From Bradyrhizobium sp. 149 (lineage in GTDB: Bacteria; Pseudomonadota; Alphaproteobacteria; Rhizobiales; Xanthobacteraceae): 64,000 nucleotides of DNA. The position numbers and the translations under genes are program-made. The notes under the pieces were generated by a model. It worked only from the letters and a program-made list of their open reading frames with translations, was not told the DNA's origin and searched no databases. The stretch covers positions 89,582 through 153,581 of the forward strand of contig NZ_JADPKK010000017.1 in NCBI RefSeq assembly GCF_023073915.1. Direction: 5' to 3'. Each line of letters opens with the position of its first letter. The stretch's first letter is position 1. Shown here piece by piece: positions 26,388 through 35,905 of this stretch.

Positions 26388-26621
26388 ATGGTTCAGATGT
26401 ATTTCCATTGTTCCAATGCCGACGGCACGCTGATCGATCGGTACGGCACCGCTGTCGCCAATCTGAACGAGGCGCGCGACCGTGCCGCCCAGATCATGCG
26501 CTCGATGATCCTGACGCCTGGCGCCGAGGACTGGCGTGACTGGGTGATCCATATCAGCAGCGACGACGGCGAGGAGATCTTCGACCTTCCCTTCACTGCC
26601 ATGCTCGGCAAGCCGCACTGA
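26388..26621 (+). CDS. DUF6894-like small protein
   Basis: 77 aa, MVQMYFHCSNADGTLIDRYG onward. The ATG at 26388 is preceded by a near-ideal AGGAGG ribosome binding site, so this start is preferred over an upstream in-frame one at 26334. The YFHC...G..D..G pattern and the later WVIHISSDDGEEIFDLPF match the small DUF6894 family abundant in Bradyrhizobium. No function is known. No signal peptide or membrane segment. Confidence 0.8.
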   Translation: MVQMYFHCSNADGTLIDRYGTAVANLNEARDRAAQIMRSMILTPGAEDWRDWVIHISSDDGEEIFDLPFTAMLGKPH

Positions 26622-26630
26622 GGTGACGCC

Positions 26631-26807
26631 ATGTTGCTCGCGTCACTGAGCCTGCTCCGCCAGCCCCTGAGCTTCGTCGCCGCCAAATGGCTGACGTTGA
26701 TCCGGGTCGCCGGCAATCCCTACCGCCCCGAGCTTCACTACATGCGCGGGCCCGGCCCGAAATGGCACGCCAAGTATCAGGCCAGCCGGCTGGATCGCGC
26801 GCGCTGA
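26631..26807 (+). CDS. 58-aa hypothetical protein
   Basis: A short frame begins 10 bp after the DUF6894 gene: MLLASLSLLRQPLSFVAAKW, and ends ...QASRLDRAR. GAGGTGA lies upstream of the ATG. The N-terminal third is hydrophobic/amphipathic and the C-terminal part is rich in Arg, Pro and aromatic residues. I do not recognise a family. Tight spacing behind a well-supported gene is the main argument that it is translated. Confidence 0.5.
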   Translation: MLLASLSLLRQPLSFVAAKWLTLIRVAGNPYRPELHYMRGPGPKWHAKYQASRLDRAR

Positions 26808-26850
26808 GCCCTGCGGCTTCTGCTTCCCACTGATCGGTCTCTAACGCGTC

Positions 26851-26909
26851 ATGCCCGGGCATAGCCGTCAAGGACGGCGTCGCTTCCGCTCGCCTATGTC
26901 CCCGGGCAT
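26851..26909. repeat. Imperfect inverted repeat
   Basis: ATGCCCGGGCATAG (from 26851) and CTATGTCCCCGGGCAT (to 26909) are imperfect inverted arms around about 30 bp. The core GCCCGGG resembles the larger palindrome at 47498-47582. It lies in the roughly 260-bp gene-free stretch between the 58-aa ORF and the gamma-glutamyltransferase gene, where I see nothing else. Confidence 0.6.
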
Positions 26910-27066
26910 CCTCGTCCTGGCCCATCCCCCGCCTGTTTCACACCAGCCATGTCGCGCCTCCCTTTCGATATTCTCGGTGGGGACGATGTGCCATTCTTCG
27001 CACGCTCCCGCCAGTTGCGGAACTCAGCGCAACGAAGCGAACCGAAGACAGCACACAGACATCACC

Positions 27067-28656
27067 ATGCCTCACCAATTCAGCCACGCCCAAACCGTCC
27101 GCAAGCCCGCCGTCACGTCCAAAGGCGGCATCGTCGCCTCGCAATCGCGGCGGGCGGCCGAAGTGGGGGCGCAAGTGCTGGCGGCAGGCGGCGACTGCGT
27201 GGACGCGATCGTCGCGACCACCTTCGCGCTGAACGTGCTGGAGCCCTGGAACAGCGGCATGGGCGGCGGCGGCGCGATGGTGCTCTACCGTGCCGCGGAA
27301 AATCGTTATGAGGTGATCGACTACGGCATGTGCGCGCCGCAAAGCCTGCGCGCCGCCGACTATCCGCTCAGCGGCGAAGGCGCGGCTTCCGATCTGTTTC
27401 CCTGGCAGCGGGTGAAGGACGACCGCAACATCCACGGCCCCGGCTCGATCGCCGTGCCCGGCGTCGTCGCCGGCATGGAGGAGGCGCATCGCCGCCACGC
27501 CAGGCTGCCGTGGAAAGATCTGGTCGCGCCGGCAATTGCCCTCGCCGACGAAGGCCTGCTGGTCGACTGGTGGACCACGCTGACGATCGCGGCATCGGCG
27601 GCGGACCTTCGGCGCTATCCCGCGAGCGCGACAACATTTCTGAAGGACGGCCTACCTCCGAGCGCGCCATGGGGTATCAAGTCCGAGACGCGGCTGCCGC
27701 TGGACGCGCTGAAGGCGACACTGGCGCACCTCGCCGACGCCGGTCCGCGCGATTTCTACCAGGGCGACCTCGCCAGAAGCATCGCCTCCGACATCAAGGC
27801 CGACGGCGGCGCGCTATCGGTCGAGGACCTCGCCGCGTTCCGAGCCCATCTGCGCGATCCGCTGGCGATCCCCTATCGCGGCGGCAAGGTTTTCGCGACG
27901 CCGGAGCTCACGGCCGGGCCGACAATGGCGCATGCACTGCGCCTGTTGCAGCAGAACCTGAAGCCGGGAAGCACGCCCGATGCGGCGGCCTACGCCGAAT
28001 ATGCGCTTGCCCTGCAATCGGCTTATCGCGAGCGGCTCAAGGACATGGGCGATGCCGATGGCAAGCGCTCGCTCGGCGCGGAGTATCTGGCACCCGCCTG
28101 CACCACCCATTTCTCCGTGGTCGACCGCCACGGCAACATGGCGGCGGTAACGCAGACGCTGCTGTCATCCTTCGGCTCGAAATACGTCACGCCGCACACC
28201 GGCATCGCCATGAACAACGGCATCATGTGGTTCGACCCGACGCCCGGCACCACCAACTCGCTCGCCCCTGGCAAGCGCTGCCTCACCAATTACACGCCCG
28301 TCATCGCCGAAACCAAGGATGACAAGCGGCTCGCAGTCGGCGCCTCCGGCGGTCGCCGCATCCTGCCGTCGGTGATGCAGCTCGTCTCCTTTGCGATGGA
28401 TTTCGGCATGGATCTCGATGCCGCGATCCATCAACCGCGCATCGACGCCAGCGAAGGCGCGATCGTGATCGGCGATACCAGGCTGCCGGCGGAAGTACGC
28501 AAGACGCTGGCGGCAAGCTTGGACTATGAAGAAGCGCGGGTGCAGTCCTTGCCGCAGAAGTTCGCCTGCCCGAGCGTCGTGATGCGCGACGGCGACACCA
28601 ATTCCGGCGCGGTCGAGATCTTCCAGCCCTGGGCCGACGCTGTGGCGGAGGGCTGA
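27067..28656 (+). CDS. Gamma-glutamyltransferase family protein
   Basis: 529 aa from ATG 27067 (MPHQFSHAQTVRKPAVTSKGG); the frame is open further upstream but that part is not GGT-like. Hallmarks are AAEVGAQVLAAGGDCVDAIVATTFALNVLEP in the N-terminal subunit, the autoprocessing/nucleophile Thr in ACTTHFSVVD near residue 347, and LTNYTPVI / GASGGRRILPSVMQ in the small subunit. No signal peptide is evident, so it may be cytoplasmic, unlike the classical periplasmic enzyme. It is convergent with the FAD oxidoreductase (stops 3 bp apart). Confidence 0.88.
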   Translation: MPHQFSHAQTVRKPAVTSKGGIVASQSRRAAEVGAQVLAAGGDCVDAIVATTFALNVLEPWNSGMGGGGAMVLYRAAENRYEVIDYGMCAPQSLRAADYPLSGEGAASDLFPWQRVKDDRNIHGPGSIAVPGVVAGMEEAHRRHARLPWKDLVAPAIALADEGLLVDWWTTLTIAASAADLRRYPASATTFLKDGLPPSAPWGIKSETRLPLDALKATLAHLADAGPRDFYQGDLARSIASDIKADGGALSVEDLAAFRAHLRDPLAIPYRGGKVFATPELTAGPTMAHALRLLQQNLKPGSTPDAAAYAEYALALQSAYRERLKDMGDADGKRSLGAEYLAPACTTHFSVVDRHGNMAAVTQTLLSSFGSKYVTPHTGIAMNNGIMWFDPTPGTTNSLAPGKRCLTNYTPVIAETKDDKRLAVGASGGRRILPSVMQLVSFAMDFGMDLDAAIHQPRIDASEGAIVIGDTRLPAEVRKTLAASLDYEEARVQSLPQKFACPSVVMRDGDTNSGAVEIFQPWADAVAEG

Positions 28657-28658
28657 GG

Positions 28659-29945
28659 CTAGATCCCCAGCCGGTCCCGCACCCGGCCCGTGAACACGGC
28701 CGTCGTCACGCCCACCGGCCACAACGCGTGCATCGGGATCGGCTTGATGCCGGTGACGGGCATGTCGATCTCGGCCTTGGCGCCGCCGATCAGGCGTCGC
28801 GCGAGCTGTGCACCAATCGCGGTCGAGAGCGCGACGCCGCGGCCGTTGCAGCCGAGCGAAATCAGGATGTTTTCCGCGGGCTCGTGCACATGCGGGTAAT
28901 GATCTCCGGTGATGGCGAGCCGGCTGTTCCAGCCATGGGTCCAGGCAACGCCCCTGAGCTGCGGCCATAACCGCTCGGCGTAGCGCATGAGATAGGCGAC
29001 GTCGCGCGGCGAGCTGATCCAGCGCATCGGGCCACGGCCGCCCATCAACAGGCGGTTCTGCTGATCGATGCGGTAGTAGACGGTGATGTGGCCGCTCTCG
29101 TAAAGAACGGGCCGCGTCGGCATGATCGAACGCGCGACGTCGTCGGAAAGCGACGCGGTGGCGGCGATCGAGGAAAACACAGGCACGATGGTGCGGCGGA
29201 GCGCCGGCCAGAGATCGTCGGTAAAGCCGTTGGTCGCGAGCAGCACTTTGTCCGCATGCACCACCGCGCGCGGCGTCTCGATCCGCCAGCGCGCGCCGTC
29301 ACGGCGAAGCGACAGCGCCGGCGTCTCGCCATGCACGTTCGCGCCTGCCGAGATAGCAGCACGCGCGAGGCCGCGGGCGTAGCTGAGCGGGTGCAGATCG
29401 CCGCCGCGGGTGTCCAGCATGGCGCCGATGTAGCGATCCGTGCCGGTCATCTCGCGCAACTGCTCGCGATTGAGGTACGTCACCGGCATCCCGCGGGCGA
29501 TGCACTGCTGCGCGGTTTTCTCGATCGCGGCGGCGCTGGCCTCGTTATAGGCCGCGCGCAACGTGCCGTTCTGCCGCGCCTCGCACGGGATCTGGTAACG
29601 GCGGATCAAATCGTGGGTGAAGTTCGTGGTGCCGTAGGAAAAGTCGATCATGCGGCGGCCAAGCTCGGCACCGAAATCCGCCTCGATCTGATCGGGATCG
29701 TGCTTCAGGCCGGGATTGGTATGGCCGCCATTATTGCCGGACGCGCCCCAGCCCGGCTCCTGCGCCTCCAGCACCAGTGCCTCGACACCCTGCTCCGCCA
29801 GATGCAATGCGGTGGACAGGCCGGTGTAGCCGCCGCCGATAATGGCGACCGAGACCGTCTTGTCGATTTCGAGCGGCGGCGTGGCCACCGGCGCAACGGC
29901 GGTCTCGGCATAGAGAGACGGCGGCAGAGGCAGGCGCGTGGTCAT
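28659..29945 (-). CDS. FAD-dependent oxidoreductase, DAO family (PuuB-like)
   Basis: 428 aa. The Rossmann motif is VAIIGGGYTGLSTALHLAEQG near residue 33, followed by EPGWGASGNNGGHTNPGLK, a hallmark of the gamma-glutamylputrescine oxidoreductase / YgaF-like DAO branch, and near the C-terminus NILISLGCNGRGVALSTAIG. It should oxidise an amine or amino acid. It is last in a minus-strand operon after an amino-acid ABC transporter (12 bp gap from the ATPase gene), so the transported compound is a likely substrate. Confidence 0.87.
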   Translation of the reverse strand: MTTRLPLPPSLYAETAVAPVATPPLEIDKTVSVAIIGGGYTGLSTALHLAEQGVEALVLEAQEPGWGASGNNGGHTNPGLKHDPDQIEADFGAELGRRMIDFSYGTTNFTHDLIRRYQIPCEARQNGTLRAAYNEASAAAIEKTAQQCIARGMPVTYLNREQLREMTGTDRYIGAMLDTRGGDLHPLSYARGLARAAISAGANVHGETPALSLRRDGARWRIETPRAVVHADKVLLATNGFTDDLWPALRRTIVPVFSSIAATASLSDDVARSIMPTRPVLYESGHITVYYRIDQQNRLLMGGRGPMRWISSPRDVAYLMRYAERLWPQLRGVAWTHGWNSRLAITGDHYPHVHEPAENILISLGCNGRGVALSTAIGAQLARRLIGGAKAEIDMPVTGIKPIPMHALWPVGVTTAVFTGRVRDRLGI

Positions 29946-29957
29946 GGCGAAGACCGA

Positions 29958-30689
29958 TCAGAGCGGATGCAGCACGCGGCGCAGAAAATCCTGCGTCCGC
30001 GCATGCTGCGGTTGGTTGAGCACCGATTTCGCCGGCCCCTGCTCGACGATGACGCCGCCGTCGATGAACAGCACGCGGTCGGCGACCTCGCGGGCAAAGC
30101 CCATCTCGTGGGTGACGACGACCATGGTCATGCCGTCGTCGGCGAGCTTGCGCATCACGCCGAGAACGTCGCCGACCAATTCAGGATCGAGCGCCGAGGT
30201 CGGTTCGTCGAACAGGATGGCCTTGGGCTGCATCGCCAGCGCCCGCGCGATCGCGACGCGTTGCTGCTGGCCGCCGGAGAGCTGCGGCGGATGTTCGTTG
30301 GCTTTCTCGGCAAGGCCCACCTGGGCGAGCAGCGCGCGGCCACGCTCGAATGCCTGCGCACGCGGCTCCTTCTTCACATAGAGCGGACCTTCGACCACGT
30401 TCTCCAGCACGGTCCGGTGCGGAAACAGGTTGAAGCGCTGGAACACCATCGAGACCTGGGTGCGGACTTGCACGATCGACGGCGCGTCGCGGTCGACCTT
30501 CAATCCCTCGACGCTGATCTCGCCGCGGTCGTAGCTTTCGAGACCGTTGATACAGCGCAAGATGGTGGACTTGCCGGAGCCGGAGGGGCCGACGATGCAG
30601 ACCACCTCGCCCTTCTGGACGGACGCCGTGATACCCTTGAGCACCTCGTTCTCGCCAAAGCTCTTGTGGACGTCGGTCAGCTCGATCAT
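29958..30689 (-). CDS. Polar amino acid ABC transporter, ATP-binding protein
   Basis: 243 aa from ATG 30689, which overlaps the permease stop (ATGA). Walker A is GPSGSGKST, signature [15 protein letters not shown], Walker [14 protein letters not shown], switch His in VVTHEM. This is the GlnQ/HisP type. The open frame extends upstream through the permease gene but has no ABC similarity there. Confidence 0.95.
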   Translation of the reverse strand: MIELTDVHKSFGENEVLKGITASVQKGEVVCIVGPSGSGKSTILRCINGLESYDRGEISVEGLKVDRDAPSIVQVRTQVSMVFQRFNLFPHRTVLENVVEGPLYVKKEPRAQAFERGRALLAQVGLAEKANEHPPQLSGGQQQRVAIARALAMQPKAILFDEPTSALDPELVGDVLGVMRKLADDGMTMVVVTHEMGFAREVADRVLFIDGGVIVEQGPAKSVLNQPQHARTQDFLRRVLHPL

Positions 30690-31339
30690 TTCTTGCCGGC
30701 CCGCTTCTCGAAGTGACGGACCAGCAGGATCAGCGGAATGCTCATGGTGAGATACATCAGCGCAACCATCGTAAACACGTTGGTGTTCTTGAAGGTCGAG
30801 GACGCGATCAGCTTGCCCTGAAGGGCGAGCTCGGCGACCGTGATGGTCGAGGCCTGCGACGAGTCCTTCAGCATCATGATCATGACGTTGCCGTAAGGAG
30901 GCAGCACGATGCGCACCGCCTGCGGCAGCACGACGCGGCGCATGGTCAGCCACCAGCCCATGCCGATCGATTGCGCCGCCTCGATCTGCCCCTTGTCGAT
31001 CGCCTCGATACCGGCGCGGAAATTTTCCGCCTGATAGGCCGAGTACGCAATGCCGAGTCCGAGGATGGCAGCCTGCAGCGCGCTGAGCGTGACACCGAGA
31101 TCGGGCATCACGAAATAAAGGTAGAACAACAACACGATGATCGGAATGCCACGAATGACGTTGATCAGGCTGGCGCTGAGCAGCGACAGGACGCGGATGC
31201 CGGAGACCCGCATCATCGCCCAGACGAGGCCAAGCACCGTCGAAAGCAGCAACGAGCCGATAGTGACGACGATCGTCAGCACGACGCCGCTCATCAGGAT
31301 CGGGAAGAACTCGGCGGCGTCGTGCCAGAAGCCTTTCAT
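30686..31339 (-). CDS. Polar amino acid ABC transporter, permease
   Basis: 217 aa. Hydrophobic segments begin with [20 protein letters not shown]. The EAA-like coupling loop contains [22 protein letters not shown]. This is the HisM/GlnP type. One permease gene is present, so a homodimer is expected. It is 31 bp downstream of the binding-protein gene and overlaps the ATPase gene by 4 bp. Confidence 0.94.
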   Translation of the reverse strand: MKGFWHDAAEFFPILMSGVVLTIVVTIGSLLLSTVLGLVWAMMRVSGIRVLSLLSASLINVIRGIPIIVLLFYLYFVMPDLGVTLSALQAAILGLGIAYSAYQAENFRAGIEAIDKGQIEAAQSIGMGWWLTMRRVVLPQAVRIVLPPYGNVMIMMLKDSSQASTITVAELALQGKLIASSTFKNTNVFTMVALMYLTMSIPLILLVRHFEKRAGKK

Positions 31340-31370
31340 CGATCAGCTTTCATCGATTGGCCTCCGGCGA

Positions 31371-32129
31371 TCAACCCTGTGCCTTCAGGCCCCATTTATC
31401 GAGGATCTTGTCGACGGTGCCGTTGGCCTTCAGCTTGGCGAGCGAGGCGTTGATCTTGCCGAGCAGCGCGGTCTCGCCCTTGCGCACGCCGATGCCGACC
31501 GAGCCGACGGTGACGGGCTTGTAGCCGTCGACCAAACGCGCCTCGGGGAAGCCGCCCTGCTTCAGATTGTAGGCGAGGATCGGATAGTCGGCGTAACCGG
31601 CCTTGAGGCGGCCAGTGTTCACGTCGCGCAGGATGTCGGGGATGGTGTCGTAGGCCTTGACCTCGGCGAACAGGCCGGACTTCTTCAGCGCATCGACGAA
31701 GGCGGTGCCGACCTGGGCGCCGACCGTCTCGCCCTTCAGATCATCCTGCGTGGCGTAGGCCTTGGTGTCGCTCTTCGGCACCACGAGGCCTTCGCCATAG
31801 CTGTAGATCGGATCGGAGAAGTCGACGACCTCCTTTCGCGGCGCCGTGATGAACATCGCGGCCGCGATAATGTCGATCTTGCTTGATGTCAGCGACGGGA
31901 TCAGCGCCGAAAACTGCATCGGCTCGATCTGCACGTTGAAGCCGGCGTCCTTGCCAATTTCGGTGACGAGATCGACCATGATGCCCTGGATGGAGTTGGT
32001 CTTGGTGTCGAGGAAGGTGAAGGGAATGCCTGTGGGCGTCGAGCCGACCTTCAACACTTGCTGCGCCGACGCCGGCACCACTCCTAGAATCGCGAGTGCC
32101 GCGACCGCGGCCAGACCAAAACGCTTCAT
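31371..32129 (-). CDS. Amino acid ABC transporter, substrate-binding protein
   Basis: 252 aa with a Sec signal (MKRFGLAAVAALAILGVVPASAQQ). It is an SBP family 3 protein: GIPFTFLDTKTNSIQGIMVDLV, then IDIIAAAMFITAPRKEVVDFSDP and VGAQVGTAFVDALKK. The ATG follows an AAGGGGGA ribosome binding site. First gene of the SBP-permease-ATPase-oxidase operon; its promoter region contains the symmetric motifs at 32211-32279 shared with the divergent XRE-cupin gene. Ligand is not readable from sequence. Confidence 0.92.
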   Translation of the reverse strand: MKRFGLAAVAALAILGVVPASAQQVLKVGSTPTGIPFTFLDTKTNSIQGIMVDLVTEIGKDAGFNVQIEPMQFSALIPSLTSSKIDIIAAAMFITAPRKEVVDFSDPIYSYGEGLVVPKSDTKAYATQDDLKGETVGAQVGTAFVDALKKSGLFAEVKAYDTIPDILRDVNTGRLKAGYADYPILAYNLKQGGFPEARLVDGYKPVTVGSVGIGVRKGETALLGKINASLAKLKANGTVDKILDKWGLKAQG

Positions 32130-32210
32130 CGCATCCCCCTTGGGTGCGGCCGATGGCGGCGCTCGCAGATATCGTCATCGCAGACGTTGCGTGCCAATCC
32201 GTTTCGGCCT

Positions 32211-32279
32211 ATTTTCACCAATATGAAAATTTGGTCACACTTTCGCGGCCGACGCAAGCGGTTTTCATCCACATGAAGG
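32211..32279. promoter_or_regulatory. Two operator-like TTTTCA-N6-TGAA motifs
   Basis: ATTTTCA (32211-32217) and TGAAAAT (32224-32230) are perfect 7-bp inverted arms around six bases. A second, weaker copy TTTTCA-N6-TGAAGG lies at 32262-32279. Centres are 50 bp apart, close to five helical turns. The pair lies between the divergent SBP operon and the XRE-cupin gene, the usual place for an autoregulated local repressor to bind. Binding is inferred. Confidence 0.6.
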
Positions 32280-32292
32280 AAGCGGTTTTGAC

Positions 32293-32982
32293 GTGAGCGG
32301 TGGCAAGAGAATGCGCAGACCGGCCGCCGCAAAGCCGGTGAAGAAGGTGCAGACAAAGGTGAAGGCGAGAGCCAACGCCAACAAGGTTATTCCCAAAGCG
32401 ATCGAGCCGGCGATGGATGTCGCGGTCGGCCGCCGTATCCGCGATCTCAGGCGCATCAGGCAATTCTCGCTCGAGACGGTCGCTTCGCGCACGGACCTGT
32501 CGATCGGCTTCCTCAGCCAGATCGAGCGCGGCCTGTCGTCGCCGTCGCTGCGCGTGCTGGCGACGCTCGCCGACGTGCTCGGCGTGGGCATTGCCGCACT
32601 GTTCGGCGCGAGCCCGAACGCAGACGGCGCATCCGACCAAATCGTCACGCGCGGGCTTCAACGGCCCGAGCTGAAACTCTGGCGCACCGGCGTGTCGAAG
32701 CAATTGCTGAGCCCGGCCAGCGCCGACAACCGGCTCAACCTGTTCCTGGTGCAGCTGGAGCCCGGCGGCTCCACCGGCGACGAGCTCTACACCCATGACG
32801 GCGAGGAAGCCGGCCTCGTGCTCGAAGGCGAGATGATGCTCACGGTGGACAGCGAGACATGGTCGCTGAAGACAGGCGACAGTTTTAGATTCGCAAGCCG
32901 TCGGCCGCACCGGTTTTCAAACCCGGCGCAGGATGCGAATGCGGTGGTGCTGTGGGTGAATTGCGTGACCGGGACGGGGTAG
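32293..32982 (+). CDS. XRE-family regulator with C-terminal cupin (first copy)
   Basis: 229 aa from GTG 32293; an ATG 15 bases downstream is also possible. After a basic, Lys/Ala-rich N-terminal extension (about 1-40) comes a Cro/C1-type HTH (VGRRIRDLRRIRQFSLETVA...SIGFLSQIERGLSSPSLRVLATLADVLG, about 44-100), and a cupin domain (about 140-220, GDELYTHDGEEAGLVLEGEM and FASRRPHRFSNP). This is the PuuR-like layout of regulators sensing amines or amino acids. Probably controls the divergent ABC/oxidase operon and itself. Confidence 0.88.
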   Translation: MSGGKRMRRPAAAKPVKKVQTKVKARANANKVIPKAIEPAMDVAVGRRIRDLRRIRQFSLETVASRTDLSIGFLSQIERGLSSPSLRVLATLADVLGVGIAALFGASPNADGASDQIVTRGLQRPELKLWRTGVSKQLLSPASADNRLNLFLVQLEPGGSTGDELYTHDGEEAGLVLEGEMMLTVDSETWSLKTGDSFRFASRRPHRFSNPAQDANAVVLWVNCVTGTG

Positions 32983-32988
32983 CGCAGC

Positions 32989-33068
32989 CGTCATTGCGAG
33001 CGAAGCGAAGCAATCCAGACTGCCACTGCGGAAAGATTCTGGATTGCTTCGCTTCGCTCGTAATGACG
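32989..33068. repeat. 80-bp palindromic repeat, copy 1
   Basis: Arms of 31 bp (32989-33019 and 33038-33068) pair with only about one mismatch; they begin CGTCATTGCGAGCGAAGCG. The central 18 bp starts CTGCCACTGCGG. A second copy in the opposite orientation lies at 50832-50911. It sits between the XRE gene and the convergent dadA-like gene and could also act as a bidirectional transcription barrier. Confidence 0.9.
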
Positions 33069-33081
33069 AACGGATAGACCC

Positions 33082-34347
33082 TTAGCCAAACCGGTACTTG
33101 TACCGATCCACCGTCAGCGCACTCACATCGATGTCCGGGTTCTTGCCCGACAGCATGTCGGCGAGCACGCGGCCGGAGCCGCACGACATGGTCCAGCCCA
33201 GCGTGCCGTGGCCGGTGTTGAGGTGAAGGTTGGCGTATTGCGTCGGGCCGATCACGGGCGGGCCGTCCGGCGTCATCGGGCGCAGGCCGCTCCAGAACGT
33301 CGCCTTGGAGAGATCGCCGCCGCGCGGGAACAGATCGGTCAGCGAGTGATCGAGCGTGGCGCGGCGCGCCTCGTAGAGCTGGCTCGAGAAGCCGGAGATT
33401 TCGGCGGTGCCGCCGACGCGGATGCGATTGCCGAGCCTCGTAATGGCGACTTTATAGCTCTCGTCCATCACGGTCGATTCCGGCGCGCCGGAAGCATCCT
33501 TGATCGGCACCGTGATCGAATAGCCCTTCACGGGATAGACCGGCAGCGAGATGTCGAGCGGCGCGACCAGACGCGACGACCAGCTTCCGAGCGCGAGCAC
33601 GTAGGCGTCTGCCTGCAACATTCCGGCGCTGGTCGCGACGCCGCTGACGCGCGCGCCGTCGGTGACGATACGGTCGATGCCAGTGTTGAACATGAAGCGC
33701 ACGCCGAGCGCTTCGGCATGCTTGGCGAGTGCCTGCGTGAACATGTGGCAGTCGCCGGTCTCGTCCTGCGGCAAGCGAAGCCCGCCGGCGAACTTCTCCT
33801 TCACGCCCGCCAGTGCCGGCTCGGCCGCGATGCAGCCTTCGCGGCTGAGCACCTCGAAGGGCACGCCGTATTGCTTGAGCACGGCGATGTCCTCGCCGGT
33901 GCCGTCGAGCTGGGCCTGATAACGAAACAGCTGCAGCGTGCCCTGCGAGCGCTCGTCATACTGGATGCCGATGTCGCGGCGCAGGTCGCGCAGGCAATCG
34001 CGGCTGTATTCCGCGATCGGAATCATCCGGCTCTTGTTGATCGCATAGCGGTCGCTGGTGCAGTTGCGCAGCATCTTGAGCAGCCAGACCCACATCACGG
34101 GATCGAGCTTGGGCCGGATCACCAGCGGGCCGTGCTTCATCAGCAGCCATTTGACCGCCTTCACCGGCACGCCGGGACCGGCCCAGGGCGAAGAATAGCC
34201 GGGCGACACTTCGCCGGCATTGGCAAAGGAGGTCTCGAGCGCCGGTTCGGGCTGACGGTCGACAACCGTCACCTCGTGGCCGGCACGCGCGAGGTAGTAG
34301 GCAGAGGTGACACCGATGACACCGCTGCCGAGGATCAGAACTTTCAC
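33082..34347 (-). CDS. dadA: D-amino-acid dehydrogenase (DadA-like)
   Basis: 421 aa, the usual DadA length. N-terminal FAD motif [21 protein letters not shown], then the family stretch [23 protein letters not shown], and C-terminal [19 protein letters not shown]...[16 protein letters not shown]. Oxidatively deaminates D-amino acids to 2-oxo acids, passing electrons to the quinone pool at the inner membrane. It lies downstream of the aminotransferase gene on the same strand (about 70 bp gap). No alanine racemase gene is nearby, unlike many dad operons. Confidence 0.9.
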   Translation of the reverse strand: MKVLILGSGVIGVTSAYYLARAGHEVTVVDRQPEPALETSFANAGEVSPGYSSPWAGPGVPVKAVKWLLMKHGPLVIRPKLDPVMWVWLLKMLRNCTSDRYAINKSRMIPIAEYSRDCLRDLRRDIGIQYDERSQGTLQLFRYQAQLDGTGEDIAVLKQYGVPFEVLSREGCIAAEPALAGVKEKFAGGLRLPQDETGDCHMFTQALAKHAEALGVRFMFNTGIDRIVTDGARVSGVATSAGMLQADAYVLALGSWSSRLVAPLDISLPVYPVKGYSITVPIKDASGAPESTVMDESYKVAITRLGNRIRVGGTAEISGFSSQLYEARRATLDHSLTDLFPRGGDLSKATFWSGLRPMTPDGPPVIGPTQYANLHLNTGHGTLGWTMSCGSGRVLADMLSGKNPDIDVSALTVDRYKYRFG

Positions 34348-34417
34348 GCTTGGTCAAACTCCCGCGGCATCACGCTCGCCGCTGCAAGAAGAAACTCCGC
34401 AACGGCGAGAGCAATTA

Positions 34418-35746
34418 TCAGGCCACCCGCTTGATGGCGTCGCCGAGGATCGAGACGATATCGTCGATATGGCTCTTCTCGACGATCAGCGGCGGTGACA
34501 GCGCAAAGGAGTCGCCGCTCATGCGGAAGTACAGCCCGCGATTGAAGCAGTCGACCATGACGTCGTAGCCACGCGCACCCACCGTGCCGTCACGCGACGA
34601 CAGCTCGACCGCGCCCATCAGGCCGCAATTGCGGACGTCAACGACATTGGGCAGGCCCTTCAGCGAATGCAGCGCATCGCGCCAATATTCGGAGATCGAG
34701 GCACCGCGCGTCAGCAGGCCTTCGTCCTTGTAGATGTCGAGCGTGGCGATACCGGCGGCGCAGGCGACCGGATGGGCCGAATAGGTGTAGCCGTGGAACA
34801 GCTCCATCGCGTTCTCCGGGCCGACCATCAGGCCGTCGTGAACCTTGCGGCTCGCAAACACCGCACCGCAGGGAATGGTGCCGTTGGTGATGCCCTTAGC
34901 CGTCGTCATTAGATCAGGCGTGACGCCGAAGAAGTTGGCGGCGAACGGCGTGCCGAGGCGGCCGAACCCGGTGATGACCTCGTCGAAGATCAGCAGGATG
35001 CCGTGCTTGTCGCAGATCTCGCGCAGGCGCTGCAGATAGCCCTTCGGCGGCGGCAGCACCGCGGTCGAGCCCGGCACCGGCTCGACGATGACGGCAGCGA
35101 TGGTCTCGGCGCCGTGCAAGGCCACCAGGCGCTCGAGATCATCGGCGAGCTCGGCGCCATGCTCGGGCTGATCCTTGGCGAAGGCATTGCGGGTGAGATC
35201 ATGGGTGTGGCGGATGTGGTCAACGCCCGGCAGCAGGGTCGCGAAGGCGCGGCGGTTGGCGACCATGCCGCCGACCGAGGTGCCGCCGAAGCCGACGCCG
35301 TGATAGCCGCGCTCGCGGCCGATCAGGCGGGTGCGGGTCGCCTGGCCGTTGGCGCGGTGATAGGCGAGCGCGATCTTGAGCGCGGTGTCGACCGACTCTG
35401 AGCCGGAGTTGGTGAAGAAAATGCGATCGAGGTTTTTCGGCGCGATCTCGGCGAGCCGCTCGGCGAAGTCGAATGCCAGCGGATGGCCCATCTGGAACGA
35501 CGGCGCGAAGTCCAGCGTCACCAGCTGGCGCTCGACGGCGGCGGCGATCTGCTTGCGGCCGTGGCCGGCGTTGACGCACCACAGGCCGGCGGAGGCGTCG
35601 ATCACCTTGCGGCCATCGACGGTGGTGTAGTGCATGCCCTCGGCCGAGGAGAACAGGCGCGGCGCCTTTTTGAACTGCCGGTTGGCCGTGAATGGCATCC
35701 AGAACGAATCGGTCTTGATGGTGTTCGGAATCTGATGAAGGGTCAC
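34418..35746 (-). CDS. Class III omega-aminotransferase (beta-alanine:pyruvate type)
   Basis: 442 aa from GTG 35746, which has AAGGAG 7 bases upstream; the longer frame to 35782 lacks a good site. Class III PLP features: FFTNSGSESVDTALKIA, RGYHGVGFGGTSVGG, ILLIFDEVITGFGRLG and the PLP Lys in TTAKGITNG near residue 284. The start DSFWMPFTANRQFKKAPRL is typical of omega-amino acid:pyruvate transaminases. Likely converts a beta- or omega-amino acid or amine with pyruvate. It is divergent from an XRE-cupin regulator. Confidence 0.9.
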   Translation of the reverse strand: MTLHQIPNTIKTDSFWMPFTANRQFKKAPRLFSSAEGMHYTTVDGRKVIDASAGLWCVNAGHGRKQIAAAVERQLVTLDFAPSFQMGHPLAFDFAERLAEIAPKNLDRIFFTNSGSESVDTALKIALAYHRANGQATRTRLIGRERGYHGVGFGGTSVGGMVANRRAFATLLPGVDHIRHTHDLTRNAFAKDQPEHGAELADDLERLVALHGAETIAAVIVEPVPGSTAVLPPPKGYLQRLREICDKHGILLIFDEVITGFGRLGTPFAANFFGVTPDLMTTAKGITNGTIPCGAVFASRKVHDGLMVGPENAMELFHGYTYSAHPVACAAGIATLDIYKDEGLLTRGASISEYWRDALHSLKGLPNVVDVRNCGLMGAVELSSRDGTVGARGYDVMVDCFNRGLYFRMSGDSFALSPPLIVEKSHIDDIVSILGDAIKRVA

Positions 35747-35905
35747 GGCCACGCTCCTTTGCTGACAGGATAGCAGAGCCACGGCTGCAAAAGCGCAACA
35801 AGTCCTTTTCTGATGGCCTGCAAGGCATTGATTTAACTAGGGCTGCCGGTCCATATTTGCGCGATCCGCAACACCTGCAACACAGGACAGGGCAAGGACC
35901 AGGAC

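Noticed and set aside
29088..30716. 542-codon plus-strand open frame
   Set aside because: It is antisense to the FAD oxidase and ABC ATPase genes, both of which have complete diagnostic motifs.
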